This document shows positions 1 to 8,736 of a stretch of DNA of 64,000 nt, one piece after another; positions within the stretch are counted from its first letter, which is position 1; each line of letters opens with the position of its first letter. The DNA is from Gnetum montanum. Taxonomy: Eukaryota; Streptophyta; Gnetopsida; Gnetales; Gnetaceae. The stretch spans positions 27,726-91,725 of the forward strand of contig MNCI01015694.1 in assembly GCA_015680685.1 (NCBI GenBank), in the 5' to 3' direction. Below the pieces are notes generated by a model. That model made no database searches. It had not been told where the DNA came from and worked only from the letters and a program-made list of their open reading frames with translations. A program made the translations under genes and the position numbers.

Positions 1-1050
1 AGGAAAAGGGAGGTTTGATTTTGTGACGAGGAGGAGTCACCACTTGACAAGGTGGTGAAAAAGAAAACCTTTCCCATACAAAAACTTGTTTATGATATTT
101 CAACAAAACTTGATAAATTATGGGATTCTTTGGATGAAAAATTCGAAACTGCTATGAAAATTTTTGAAGAATCCAAAGAGTAGAATAGTGATTGAAATCA
201 TAGGAGGCAAAAATAAGCTGAATGTGCCTACTAAAGGGGTAAGAACAAATTTTTTGCAGTAGAAAAAGTTAGGGAGATAGACTTCAATGATGATGTTGGG
301 TGTGACATTTGTCAATATGAAGATTTGAAGGGATGTTGCCCTATGGTGTCACACTTACAAGAGTATGGGATGTATGCACTCAAACCTTGACTAGCATGGA
401 GGCAAGCACCTAGATGATTACCTTATCCTTAAGGTAATTCAAGCTAGTTCTACTAGTAACAACAAGTTTACTATCCAAGTGGAGCTCCACCACAATCGTA
501 CAAGCAATACCAGTACTAGCAACAACCAAAATTGTGGAGAATTCCATCACCAAGATAGTAGTACCCTTATAGGCAACTAGATCCATACGAGTGCTATGTT
601 TAGCAACCCATGTCTTCACGAAGCTCTACAAGCCATGCCTCATTTCAACATCATTATTATCCTCTAGATTTCTATTGAACTCATTCATCATCTACTTGAG
701 GGAAGCCCCCATATCCATACCACCCTCTACATCTATTTGCATAAATCCCTCCACCCTTAACCTAGTTACCTCCTTCTCCATCCATGTAGGGAAAAATTCC
801 CCCATAGTTGCAGCAACAAAATGCTACAACGGCTGTACATTTACAACCAACCTTCTAGCCTAGTGGTTTAGATAATTGATCCAAGAAATGATCATTTTTT
901 TTGATCCAATAGTTCTTCCAAACCCTCATAACCTAATATGGTCAGTCACCCTGTATTTCCAAGATCCTCATCCTCTGCATCAAATACATTTGAGGGTCCA
1001 TAAAAGCAAATGTTGCCTCAGATCCACACTATATGTTTACTCATGCTATC
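1..1050 (+). pseudogene. Element A gag, C-terminal part, decayed
   Basis: Gag is the structural capsid/nucleocapsid protein of the retrotransposon particle. Only its C-terminal portion lies in the window. It matches the gag of elements B and C: a charged helix-rich stretch (positions 45-180), then a Cys/His-rich motif CDICQYEDLKGCC at 301-339 followed by a His near 357, then a Pro/Gln/Tyr-rich tail to about 880. The tail in B and C has the same composition. Many in-frame stops are present, mostly TAG where relatives have CAG. The motif is not the usual CX2CX4HX4C zinc knuckle. I infer a nucleic-acid-binding role from its position only. Confidence 0.75.
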
Positions 1051-1083
1051 TCCAATTGGATCAATGCTAGCAACCTTCCCATG

Positions 1084-1944
1084 AAGAGATTTGATCCAGA
1101 AAGTCCTCTTATTTACTTACAGATTGCTAGACATGAGTTATGCAAGGCTCTTTTTGATTATAGTTTTAGTGTCAATCTCATCTTCCATGACATGTACAAA
1201 GCCTGGAACCTACCACCTCTTAAGAAGAGCAATATCTATTTGGAATTCATAGACTAGTCAATCAATGTTCCTTTGGGATTAGTGAAGGACATTATGACTA
1301 CAATTTGTGGGTGGTCTTATCCTACCAATTTTTTGGTGATCAAGGTAGAAAAATGCAAAGGCGACTTTCCCATCATTATGGGACATGCATGGTTAAGCAT
1401 GGTTGATTTATGAATGGGCATTAGGGACCTCTACTTGGAAATCTCAAAGGAGAATGAATTTGGATGCCTTGAGAAGAAGTGTGTTTCAAGCATTATATAC
1501 AGTGATAACAGGTGCAATTTTTTGCAGAAAATCTAGTCCATTAAAAGTACATTAATTAAAGCATGCAATCAGTGTGCACATGAAACTAATATCCAAAGGT
1601 TCTTATACAAAACAGCCACAAAACAAGAGGGCACCCAATGGTTGATAGCTTACTTTGATAGTAGCATACTATGCATGGAATCCTCTAAGAGATTGACATG
1701 TGCTTATGTCAAAGGCATGGATGAACTTGAGCAAGTTCATCACCAACTCTCTGATGATGAAGCTGATGATACCTATTGGAAAGAGTTGGAAATATCTGAT
1801 AATTTCAAACTAGAGCCCCTAGAGTTAAAACATCTACCAATTGGCATGGAGTATGCATTTTTAAAAAATGGTAAGCTGGTTATAATAAATGAAAATCTTG
1901 CTCCCAAACAAAAAGACAAGTTGTTGAAGGTGGTCAAAAAATGA
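1084..1944 (+). pseudogene. Element A aspartic protease and linker, decayed
   Basis: This is the retropepsin-like protease that would cleave the Gag-Pol polyprotein. The active site that reads LDSGSGVNLI in element B appears here as FDYSFSVNLI (Asp codon at 1156), so the Gly after Asp-Ser is lost and the copy is probably inactive. A second protease segment with PIIMGHAWLS (about 1370-1400) matches GRAWLS in element C. The stretch 1642-1944 is open without stops (about 100 codons) and holds the linker to RT, ending GKLVIINENLAPKQK, also found in C. Stops occur earlier, for example at 1257. Confidence 0.75.
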
Positions 1945-2825
1945 CCAACAACCTTTGCTTGATCATATTTAGAACTGACTAGAATTGATCCAAGGATATG
2001 CCAGCATTGTATCTACATTGACCTGGCCATAAAGCCAAGAAGATAATTGCAAAGATGATTGAACCTCAAGTTGAAGTAGATCATCAAAGAGGAAATAGAA
2101 CAACTCCTCAAAGTGGGTAAGTGGTGGGTCTACATTTACTTTAGGCTATTGAATATGATAACATTTAAAGATCATTTTCATTTGCCATTTATAAACCAAG
2201 TGTTGAACACCATTTCTAGGCATTGCTATTATAGCTTCTTGGATGGTTATAGTGGTTATAACGAAATCCATATTATGCCAAAAGATTAGGCCAAAACAAC
2301 ATTCACAAGTCCTTAGGGGACTTTTGCATATTGCAAGATAACGTTTGGTCTGTGCAATGCCCTTGTAACATTTCAATACTTAGTCTTTAGTATTTTTCAA
2401 TAGCAAATTGATAGTAGGGAAGAAGGCTTTATGGATGACATCTCCACCTATGGGGCTACATTTAAGCAAGCCTTGGATCACCTTGATCAAGTACTAAAAA
2501 GATGTGTTAAAACAAACCTTAGTCTTAATTGGTAGAAAAGCTATTTAATGGTCTAGGAAGGCATAGTACTAGAACATAGAATTACTTAGACATAGATTAA
2601 GGTAGACTCCAAAAAGATAAGGGTCATCTAAGGAATTACATGCTATTTTGAGATAGTCAAAGACATTCAATCATTCCTTGGACACACTAGCTAATACTGG
2701 TAGATTATAGAGAATTTCTCTAAGATTGCAAAGTTGTTGGTCAAGCTTATAAAGAGAGATGCTCCATTCATTTGGACCAAGGAATGTGAATATGCATTCC
2801 AATAGCTAAATGAAAAACTTGTAGA
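1945..2825 (+). pseudogene. Element A reverse transcriptase, decayed
   Basis: The RT would copy element RNA into DNA in the particle. Recognisable blocks are FRLLNMITFKDHFHLPFINQ (about 2135-2200), SFLDGYSGYN (about 2237-2266) and the catalytic box FMDDISTYG (from 2428), followed by SFLGHTS (about 2670-2690). Compared with element C, a short stretch before the first block (the conserved PKKGGKWRMC strand) is missing, and several TAG codons replace Gln or Trp. The FMDD rather than YVDD box fits the Athila lineage. Confidence 0.88.
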
Positions 2826-3330
2826 AACTCCAATTCTCTAGGAACTAGATTGGTCTAAACCATTTCATATAATGAAAGATGCATCTAATTATGCTTCTTA
2901 TGTAGTTGGATGATAAGAAGCATCAATATTACATTCACTATGTAATTCAAAGCATTGTGGGTGCACAATTGAATTACATCATCATTGAGAAAAAACTGAT
3001 GGTCATGGTGTATGCTCTCAAAACGTTTAGGCACTATGTGTTTGGCTACAAAGTGTTTGTGCATACATATCATAGTGCCATTTTCTTCTTCATGAACAAG
3101 CCAATGGTGAGTCCTTGTATCATATGGTGGCTCATGAGCTTGTAGGAATTCGATCTCACAATGGTAGATTGAAATGGAATTAAGAATGTGGTCACTAAAC
3201 AACTCTCCCGGCTAAGATGGGATAATAAAGAGGAGGAGAGTCTACTCTCTGACCAATTTCTAGATGAACTCCTCTTTACAAGAGCAATAAATGACCAAGT
3301 GCCCATTGAATTAAAATAGTATGATAACAT
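2826..3330 (+). pseudogene. Element A RNase H, decayed
   Basis: This is the RNase H domain that removes the RNA strand during reverse transcription. It begins after the KPFHIMKDASNYAS block at about 2858-2900, where relatives have IDASNFALGA. It continues with LNYIIIEKKLMVMVYALKTF (about 2970-3030), where the usual TIEKELLAVVFA is recognisable. It ends with a NVV/LSR-like tail near 3185-3215. A frameshift or small deletion lies near 2905, where the GAIL segment is missing. It is continuous with RT upstream and integrase downstream. Confidence 0.8.
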
Positions 3331-3349
3331 TATCTTCTTACTCAAGAGA

Positions 3350-4545
3350 TTCCATAGGATTTGGACCATAGGAAGAAACAATAGTTTCTTCATTAGGCAA
3401 AGTACTTCATGGAAATCAATGGACATGCTTACAAGGTGTGTGTTGATGGCTTAATTTGTTGGTATGTCCTTGATGTAGATCAATTGCACATTTTTGGGGA
3501 TGCTCATAAAGGCCCTTGTGGAGGCCACTATGTAGGGAGACACATGACCGTAAAAATCCTAATGGTAGGGTACTATTGCCCTACAATCTTCAGGGATGCC
3601 CACTAATTTATCCAATCTTGTAAATGCTATCAAAGAGATGATGGGATGATCGCTTGAATAGAGGGTCCTCAATAATGGATTTAACCACTAGAGCCCTTTA
3701 ACATGTGGGGCATAGACTTCATGGGTTCCATCACACCCATGTCCAATGGAAAGGCATACATCATCATAGTAGTCAACTACTACATCAAATGGGTAGAAGT
3801 AGTAGTCATCATTAACTGTACATCATTCACTATTGCTAGATTTATACAAAAAATGTTGTAAATGAGTTTGGGATGCCATGTGCACTGATTTCTAACAATG
3901 GAACCCATTTTATAGGTGCCACTTTTCAAAAACTCATGCAACACTTAGGGGTTGAACATGAATTAATAATGCCCTATCACCCCAAGCCAATGGTCAAGTA
4001 GAAGTAACTAATAGGAAGATTATAAAGATTCTAACAAGAACTATAAGAAAATATAGGTGAGATTGGGGCACAAAACTCAACAATTTCCTATTCGCTACTC
4101 TCCCTATGAGTTAGTGTATAGAAAACTCCCAACGTTCTTGATTCATTTTGACCTCCATACACTCTCAACAACCTGTGACTTGAACCTTGACTTGAACCTA
4201 GCACAAAAAGAAAGATTTATCAACTTGAATGTGCTAGAAGAAAACCGATTAGTGGCCTTATCTTTGAATGAAGTGCACAAGGTATATAACAAGAAATGTC
4301 ATGACATTTAAATACAAAAAATGAAATCTCAACCTAGAGATAAGGTTCTCTACTGGAACCCCACATATGTATCCTAGAAAAGAAAGTTTTAAACATTATG
4401 GGAGGGAATTTATATAATTGAAAAAAACTTTCCTTTTAGGGTCATGACCATATACAGACCTGAAAGCCCAAATAAAAAACAGTTGGTCAACATCCAACAA
4501 GTGAATCCTTTCCATGAATCCAAGTAAGTTAGTGCAATAAATACC
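3350..4545 (+). pseudogene. Element A integrase, decayed
   Basis: The integrase would insert the DNA copy into chromosomes. The N-terminal zinc-binding part is seen at about 3490-3640 (HKGPCGGHYVGRH, then a CKCYQRD-type pair). The catalytic core holds WGIDFMGSI (about 3709-3735), SNNGTHFIG (3891-3917), and GQVEVTNRKI with its Glu codon intact at 4001-4003. The conserved Asp of SDNGTHF is Asn here (3894), so the catalytic triad is broken. A C-terminal part with DKVLYWNP-like text runs to about 4400 and the tail to 4545. Several TAG or TAA codons and at least one frameshift occur. Confidence 0.85.
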
Positions 4546-4598
4546 TCAATGGATGGATAATCATGCTCAATTTTTAAGATCTCTTCCTTTCAACATAG

Positions 4599-4618
4599 TC
4601 ATGGGGGAGATGGCCACC
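4599..4618 (+). other. Polypurine-like tract just after integrase, element A
   Basis: The sequence TCATGGGGGAGATGGCCACC follows the integrase frame by about 50 bases. The same tract stands at the same place in B (12009-12028, with one G lost) and C (62826-62845). It resembles the CATGGGGGTA tract that primes plus-strand synthesis next to the 3' LTRs, so it could act as an internal polypurine tract. That role is inferred. Confidence 0.5.
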
Positions 4619-6182
4619 CATACTAATCATCCATGTGGCTCCTTAGTTTTTTTATTTTTTTTATTTGACACATTTTTTGTCTTTATAGTTCATTTTACCT
4701 TTTTGATTTTTTAAAGTTTTTTCTATTTTTACACCATTTTTGTTTTACATCATCATTAGTAAATTTTAATCTTTCTAGAATATTTTACATTTTCTTATAT
4801 ATTTTACTTTGTTTTGTTTGAGTTTGAGTGTGATTTTCAAATTTTTGCTGATAAATGTACTTGTGCCAATAGGACACAATGGTGCTATAGCTACTACTAA
4901 TGGTGGTTTGTGCCTTATGTTTTGTTCGCTAATGTCTGGTTTCTATTTTTGAATTTTTTTGTTGATGGCTAAGTCATGGTTTCTTTTTCATAGAATAGGT
5001 AGTGAGTCCATGACACCCACCCATTTACAAACTCTATGATTTTCCTTGTTTTGGAAATTTGAGGTCCCTTTTATTAAAACAACTTTTAATAAATTGATGA
5101 CCTTGGTAGTTTTCGAAATTGGGAAGGATAGGATTCAAATGTTTGAATAGGATGTAAATTCAAGGGAACTTAATACTCCTTGTACTCTTCTACTTACTTG
5201 GGTGCTTGAGTGTTTCCATAGACTTCTTACCATTTCATGTTAACCAATAATAGGAAGTTAAATAAATTCTTTGCATCATGCAATTCCCATCCAAAAAGAG
5301 AAAAAAGAAGAAGAAAAAGAAACACAAAATAAAATAAAAGAAAAAAAAATCATGGGAATTCAAAGCACACCTTTTAGATAAGTAAATGGACTACAAGCAC
5401 TGGTTATGGGACTAGAAAGCCATGTTACCCATGCCTAAAGGTCCCCTCTAACTAAGGCCCTCTCTTACTTTCTAGTTCTCTTCTCTTCTCTTTATGGAAT
5501 GGTGGTTGTTTTGTGGGAGCACTCTTGTGTCTTAAGGGGATGGATTGGTCTTGGAGTGGCTATGCAAAGTCATTGAAAGTAGATGGTTTTCGTCTAGACT
5601 AAGGATGGATCTTCTCAGGTCATTTTAAATAAAACTTCACAAGGGACTTCTTATGACCTCAATTTGAAATTCCATTCCACCTTCTCCATCATCCATCTAT
5701 GTTGTCTGTATCTCACCTCATTGCTAGTGTCCATGTTCTTGATTTGGTGTCTTGGTCTGACGTACTTGAATTCTTAGGTAGAATCTTTTGAGTTTTGGTC
5801 CTAAACTTTCATCAACCATTAATCACCTATAGGGCCCATGGACTCCTTAGGTTGAGGTTATGCAAGGGAAAACAAGGCATGTGCTTGCTGTGAGGAGGAT
5901 CCACTTGCATATCTCTTGGTTGGGTTTGTTAAGTACCTTATCCTTAGGTAATTTTATAATTAGAATCTTTCATACACCCATCTTCAACATCAAACATTAT
6001 GCTCATTTACATATTTTGTTCAATAAACACATTTTCCGTCAAATTTTTGAATTTTTGAGCTTTCAAATATCCTTTTCAATGATTTCACCATATTCTTGGC
6101 TTTTTTGAGACTCCATGAACCCCAAATTCATTGAAAATTTCCTTGTATTTTTTAAGATATTCAAAATTCAAAATTTTCCCTA
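4619..6182 (+). other. Noncoding post-pol spacer of element A
   Basis: No coding region is seen. The spacer has a T-rich start (4640-4850), a purine-rich A/G block at 5294-5350, and blocks that also occur in the spacers of B and C: an ACTGGTTATGG block near 5398-5410, CTCTAACTAAGGCCC near 5447-5461, and GAGGATCCACTTGCAT near 5894-5909. Conservation of these noncoding blocks across separately inserted elements suggests an RNA or regulatory role, not mere filler. Confidence 0.55.
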
Positions 6183-6199
6183 CCGACTCCATATATAGG
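6183..6199. repeat. Left 17-bp target site duplication of the LINE
   Basis: CCGACTCCATATATAGG is repeated exactly at 6894-6910, flanking the LINE fragment. A variable-length duplication of this size is expected for target-primed reverse transcription. It lies in the internal promoter-like segment of element A. Confidence 0.88.
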
Positions 6200-6893
6200 G
6201 GGGGTGTCGGACCCTGAAAAGAAGATTTATTGAAATTAAAGGAGCATCAATTACAACAACTTGAATAAGTCATAGGGTTAAGGGAAGGGGAAAACTGAGA
6301 GCATCATGAATGACACTCGGGAAACACCTTAAAAATAAACTAGTATTAGAGGAGGTACCCCAAGTTGGGACACAACCAAATGTTCGCACAGACTAGCTTT
6401 TTACAAAATTGAATGACATAGAATTAGATGTTAAGTGTAACTAAAACACATAGGTCGTTCCCATAACTGCAGGAGATGAACCAATTGATGACTGTCCAGA
6501 TTGAACTTGGATGCTTGAGATGTGAGTTGAAAATAGGTGAGGCGAAAAATCTGCAACATCTCCAACCTGGTAAGCAAACATTTGTTAGAATACTCTGTCT
6601 TTTGAAATAGAACATTGCATCTTCACTTCCAAATATAATATAAAATAATAGGTCTAATAACTTTCCACAGAAAATTAAGATTAGTAGAAGTAATGTTCAA
6701 GAATCCGAATATGGCATCCTCTTGAGATAGCTTGTAGGATGGAAAAGCTTTAGAAGTCCACTGCCACACATGTTGAGCAAAGGGACATTGCCAAAACACA
6801 TGGACAAAGTCATCTAGTCCACCACATAGAGGGCAAGTGGGATTAGGAATCCCAAGATATTCTAGATGTTTCCCGATAGGAAGACCATGGTGG
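6200..6893 (-). mobile_element. 5'-truncated LINE with C-terminal zf-RVT region
   Basis: This 694-bp insertion between two exact 17-bp repeats reads on the minus strand. From about 6840 downward the translation carries the zinc-binding region found after the RT of plant LINEs: CPLCGGLDDFVHVFWQCPF (Cys-X2-Cys ... His-X4-Cys), then a Trp-rich YYIWK stretch typical of the same C-terminus. The endonuclease and RT core are absent, as expected for 5' truncation. The 3' end (6200 side) has an AATAAA-like signal near 6215 but no clear poly(A) tail. At least one stop (TGA in place of Arg after YYIWK) shows decay. Confidence 0.85.
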
Positions 6894-6910
6894 CCGACTC
6901 CATATATAGG
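6894..6910. repeat. Right 17-bp target site duplication of the LINE
   Basis: Exact second copy of CCGACTCCATATATAGG (first copy 6183-6199). Joining the two flanks restores a continuous element A sequence. Confidence 0.88.
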
Positions 6911-6995
6911 ACCTTATCGATGGAGTTGACGTGTATATGAGGCCCATATACATAGCCTCATCAACATGGTGGAAAAATTATATATATATGTGCAA
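6894..6995 (+). promoter_or_regulatory. Internal promoter-like segment of element A, upstream of the 3' ORF
   Basis: This segment has a TATA-like run TATATATATG (6979-6990) preceded by inverted motifs: ATCGATGGAG (about 6916-6926) and GAGGC...GCCTC arms (about 6939-6960). The U3 of A's own 3' LTR also carries ATTGATGGGG-type inverted motifs before its TATAAATA (17703-17710). The LINE split the segment. It lies about 450 bases before the 3' ORF start and probably drove a separate 3' ORF transcript. Confidence 0.45.
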
Positions 6996-7136
6996 CCCCA
7001 CTTTGAAATTTTTACATTTTCTCACAAACACCAAGAGATTTTTTCAAATTTTCAAAGCCCAAAAAGTTCCAAAGCCCATAACTTCCTAACTATTTATTCA
7101 AATCACTGTATTATTTGACCCTGCTACTATTGAAGG

Positions 7137-7444
7137 TAAGCTCTTTGTCATGGGGAGCACAAATGTATCATTTTTGATGAAAAAAATTCACTATTTTTCT
7201 AACTCACAAAGGTTTAATTAAGAAATCAACTATTAAACACCAAATTACAAGAGTTAAAACTTTCCAACAAGCTCCAATGACATTGATAATAAAAATTAAT
7301 AAATAATTAATAAAATGAGAATAAAATAATAAATCTGCCATGGTTCAACCTTAGCTAAAGTGTAATTGACTAATGAGAGAAGGTATTCAACAATTTAAAG
7401 TTACACATTATATCTACTAATCCATGGATGTGTTGTGACCATAA
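7137..7444 (+). other. Possible 5'-UTR intron before the 3' ORF of element A
   Basis: A good donor (AAG before GTAAGC at 7137) lies downstream of the internal TATA. In D and F the base just before the 3' ORF ATG ends a T-rich stretch in TAG (22321-22323; 30964-30966), as a 3' splice site would. In A the corresponding AG has decayed (CATAA before ATG at 7445). A CATGGGGAGC tract lies inside (7149-7158). Without transcripts this remains a prediction. Confidence 0.35.
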
Positions 7445-7761
7445 ATGGAACCAAAAAGGAAACACACGTAGGAAGCAAGACCATCTCAACTAAGAGAGAA
7501 ACAACCTAGAATGGGAAGGGGCCAAGAATAGGCCAAAGAAGAACCACTTGTAGCCCATGCCATAGGTCCTATAAGAGAAGAGATTGAGGTGGAATCTATT
7601 CAACAGATTCTAGAATTAGCAGTAGCAATAGAACATTCCCATTAGGATGATGCACCAGCTCAACAAGAAAATCTCAAGGTGGCCTTAATAGAAGCTTTTC
7701 TAAATCAAATCAGATCAAGAGAGGTCTAAAAAATAGTAATCTAGGAGTTAAAATTTGGCTC
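7445..7761 (+). pseudogene. Element A 3' ORF, N-terminal part, cut by element B
   Basis: The ATG context ATGGAACCAAAAAGG matches the 3' ORF starts in D and F (ATGGTCCCAAAG and ATGGTCCCAAAAAGA). The first 30 residues are rich in Lys and Arg, then an acidic Gln/Glu-rich stretch (EEIEVESIQQILELAVAIE) follows. Stops at several TAG codons show decay. Element B entered at 7761/7762, and the rest of the ORF resumes at 14755. I recognise no known family. See the entries at 14755, 22324 and 30967. Confidence 0.5.
7757..7761. repeat. Left target site duplication of element B (GGCTC)
   Basis: GGCTC directly precedes the 5' LTR and is repeated at 14750-14754 after the 3' LTR. Five bases is the usual duplication size for Ty3/gypsy integrases. 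Confidence 0.9.
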
Positions 7762-8594
7762 TAATGGCATGCGATATCGCATGGGCCGCAATATCGCGTA
7801 CGTGATATTGCGTCCACCGCAATATCGCGTCATCCCTTGTGATATCGCGTACACGATATCGCAGCGCGTCGCAAAGCCTATAAATAAGAGGTGGCTCTCC
7901 CTTGTTTTGCATCCAAGGTCTAGACCATATGGAAACTCTAGCAGTTTGATCACTCCAGAGATAGAATATTTTTCATGTGCCCACAGTAGGAGCTCCAAAG
8001 TCAACGGATCTTTATTTAAGCAGACATTGTACCTGAACACATGTTTGTGTATGGCAATAAAGATGAACTTCTTGGATAAACCTTGTAGTGCATGGAATAG
8101 GATAATTAGGACTTTATTTATTGTTATGCATTTATATGCTTTATTAGTTCTTAATTATTTCTCAACCCTTCTCTCCTAGTTAAGTGCCTCAGTACGACTG
8201 CTTCGAGCATGTGCGTTACATGTGGTGATCCCAGCAACAACTAGCGTTTGGTAGCCATGGTTGCATTGGTTCAGGGTATGAATGGTAAGTGGGAATGGAT
8301 GCTGATGCTAGGTAAATTAAGACTAGTTAGTTAAGTTAGATTTAGTTAGTTAATATCTTCAACCCTTTACCTCACTAGCATAGGAGATAAAACTAAAAAG
8401 ACATAAAAATCATATATTTCGGACTTACTTAACCATACATCATAACAAATACAAGTAAGTTTGGAAAGACAACGAATAATTAACCTTAAGTGTTCCATGA
8501 GGTGTGTAGGCACTTAGTCTGCGGAGTTTGACTGGATCGCATGTGTTACACTCGTATTCGTATGGAAAGTGTAGGGGTAACTCGCCACTCATCA
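7762..8594 (+). repeat. Element B 5' LTR
   Basis: The 833-bp LTR begins TAATGG (the usual TGATGG with one change) and ends CACTCATCA. It is collinear with the 3' LTR at 13981-14749 except for about 64 extra bases in U3 that are mostly GATATCGC palindromes. TATAAATA stands at 7879-7886 and an AATAAA at 8057. An open frame of 136 codons from 7769 lies wholly inside the LTR and is not a gene. Confidence 0.92.
7769..7866. promoter_or_regulatory. Palindromic GATATCGC array in the U3 of element B
   Basis: About six copies of a palindrome close to GCGATATCGC (some GCAATATCGC or GTGATATTGC) occur between the LTR start and the TATA box at 7879. The array is rich in CpG, unlike most of the window. The 3' LTR retains only two degraded units (13988-14016). 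Similar GATATC/AATATC motifs occur in the U3 of elements C and F. Tandem palindromes just upstream of a TATA box suggest binding sites for a dimeric factor. The factor is unknown. Confidence 0.6.
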
Positions 8595-8595
8595 T

Positions 8596-8612
8596 TGGCA
8601 CCGTTGCCGGGG
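8596..8612 (+). other. Primer binding site of element B (tRNA-Asp type)
   Basis: TGGCACCGTTGCCGGGG starts two bases after the LTR end. It complements the 3' end of plant tRNA-Asp (which would give TGGCGCCGTTGCCGGGG) except for one CpG-to-CpA change. Athila elements typically use this primer. Confidence 0.88.
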
Positions 8613-8736
8613 ACTAAGTGTTTGTGTGCTAAGTAGAACATAGGATATTACTCACATCATTGGGAGCTTAAACAAACCTTAGGATTAATCAACAAAAACT
8701 TTTATAATGGTTAATTAGCACACCAGATAAGACATC

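Noticed and set aside
2885-3426. Minus-strand frames of 105 and 118 codons
   Set aside because: They are shadows of the RNase H and integrase coding sequence of element A on the plus strand.
5294-5350. A/G-rich block in the spacer as a polypurine tract next to an LTR
   Set aside because: No LTR start (TGATG) follows, and the true polypurine tract of A is at 17523-17534; kept only as a spacer block.
7769-8179. 136-codon open frame on the plus strand and 99-codon frame on the minus strand
   Set aside because: Both lie entirely inside the 5' LTR of element B; a related frame in the 3' LTR is broken. They are chance frames in LTR sequence.
8596-8612. tRNA-like sequence
   Set aside because: It is only the 17-base complement of a tRNA 3' end (a primer binding site), not a tRNA gene.
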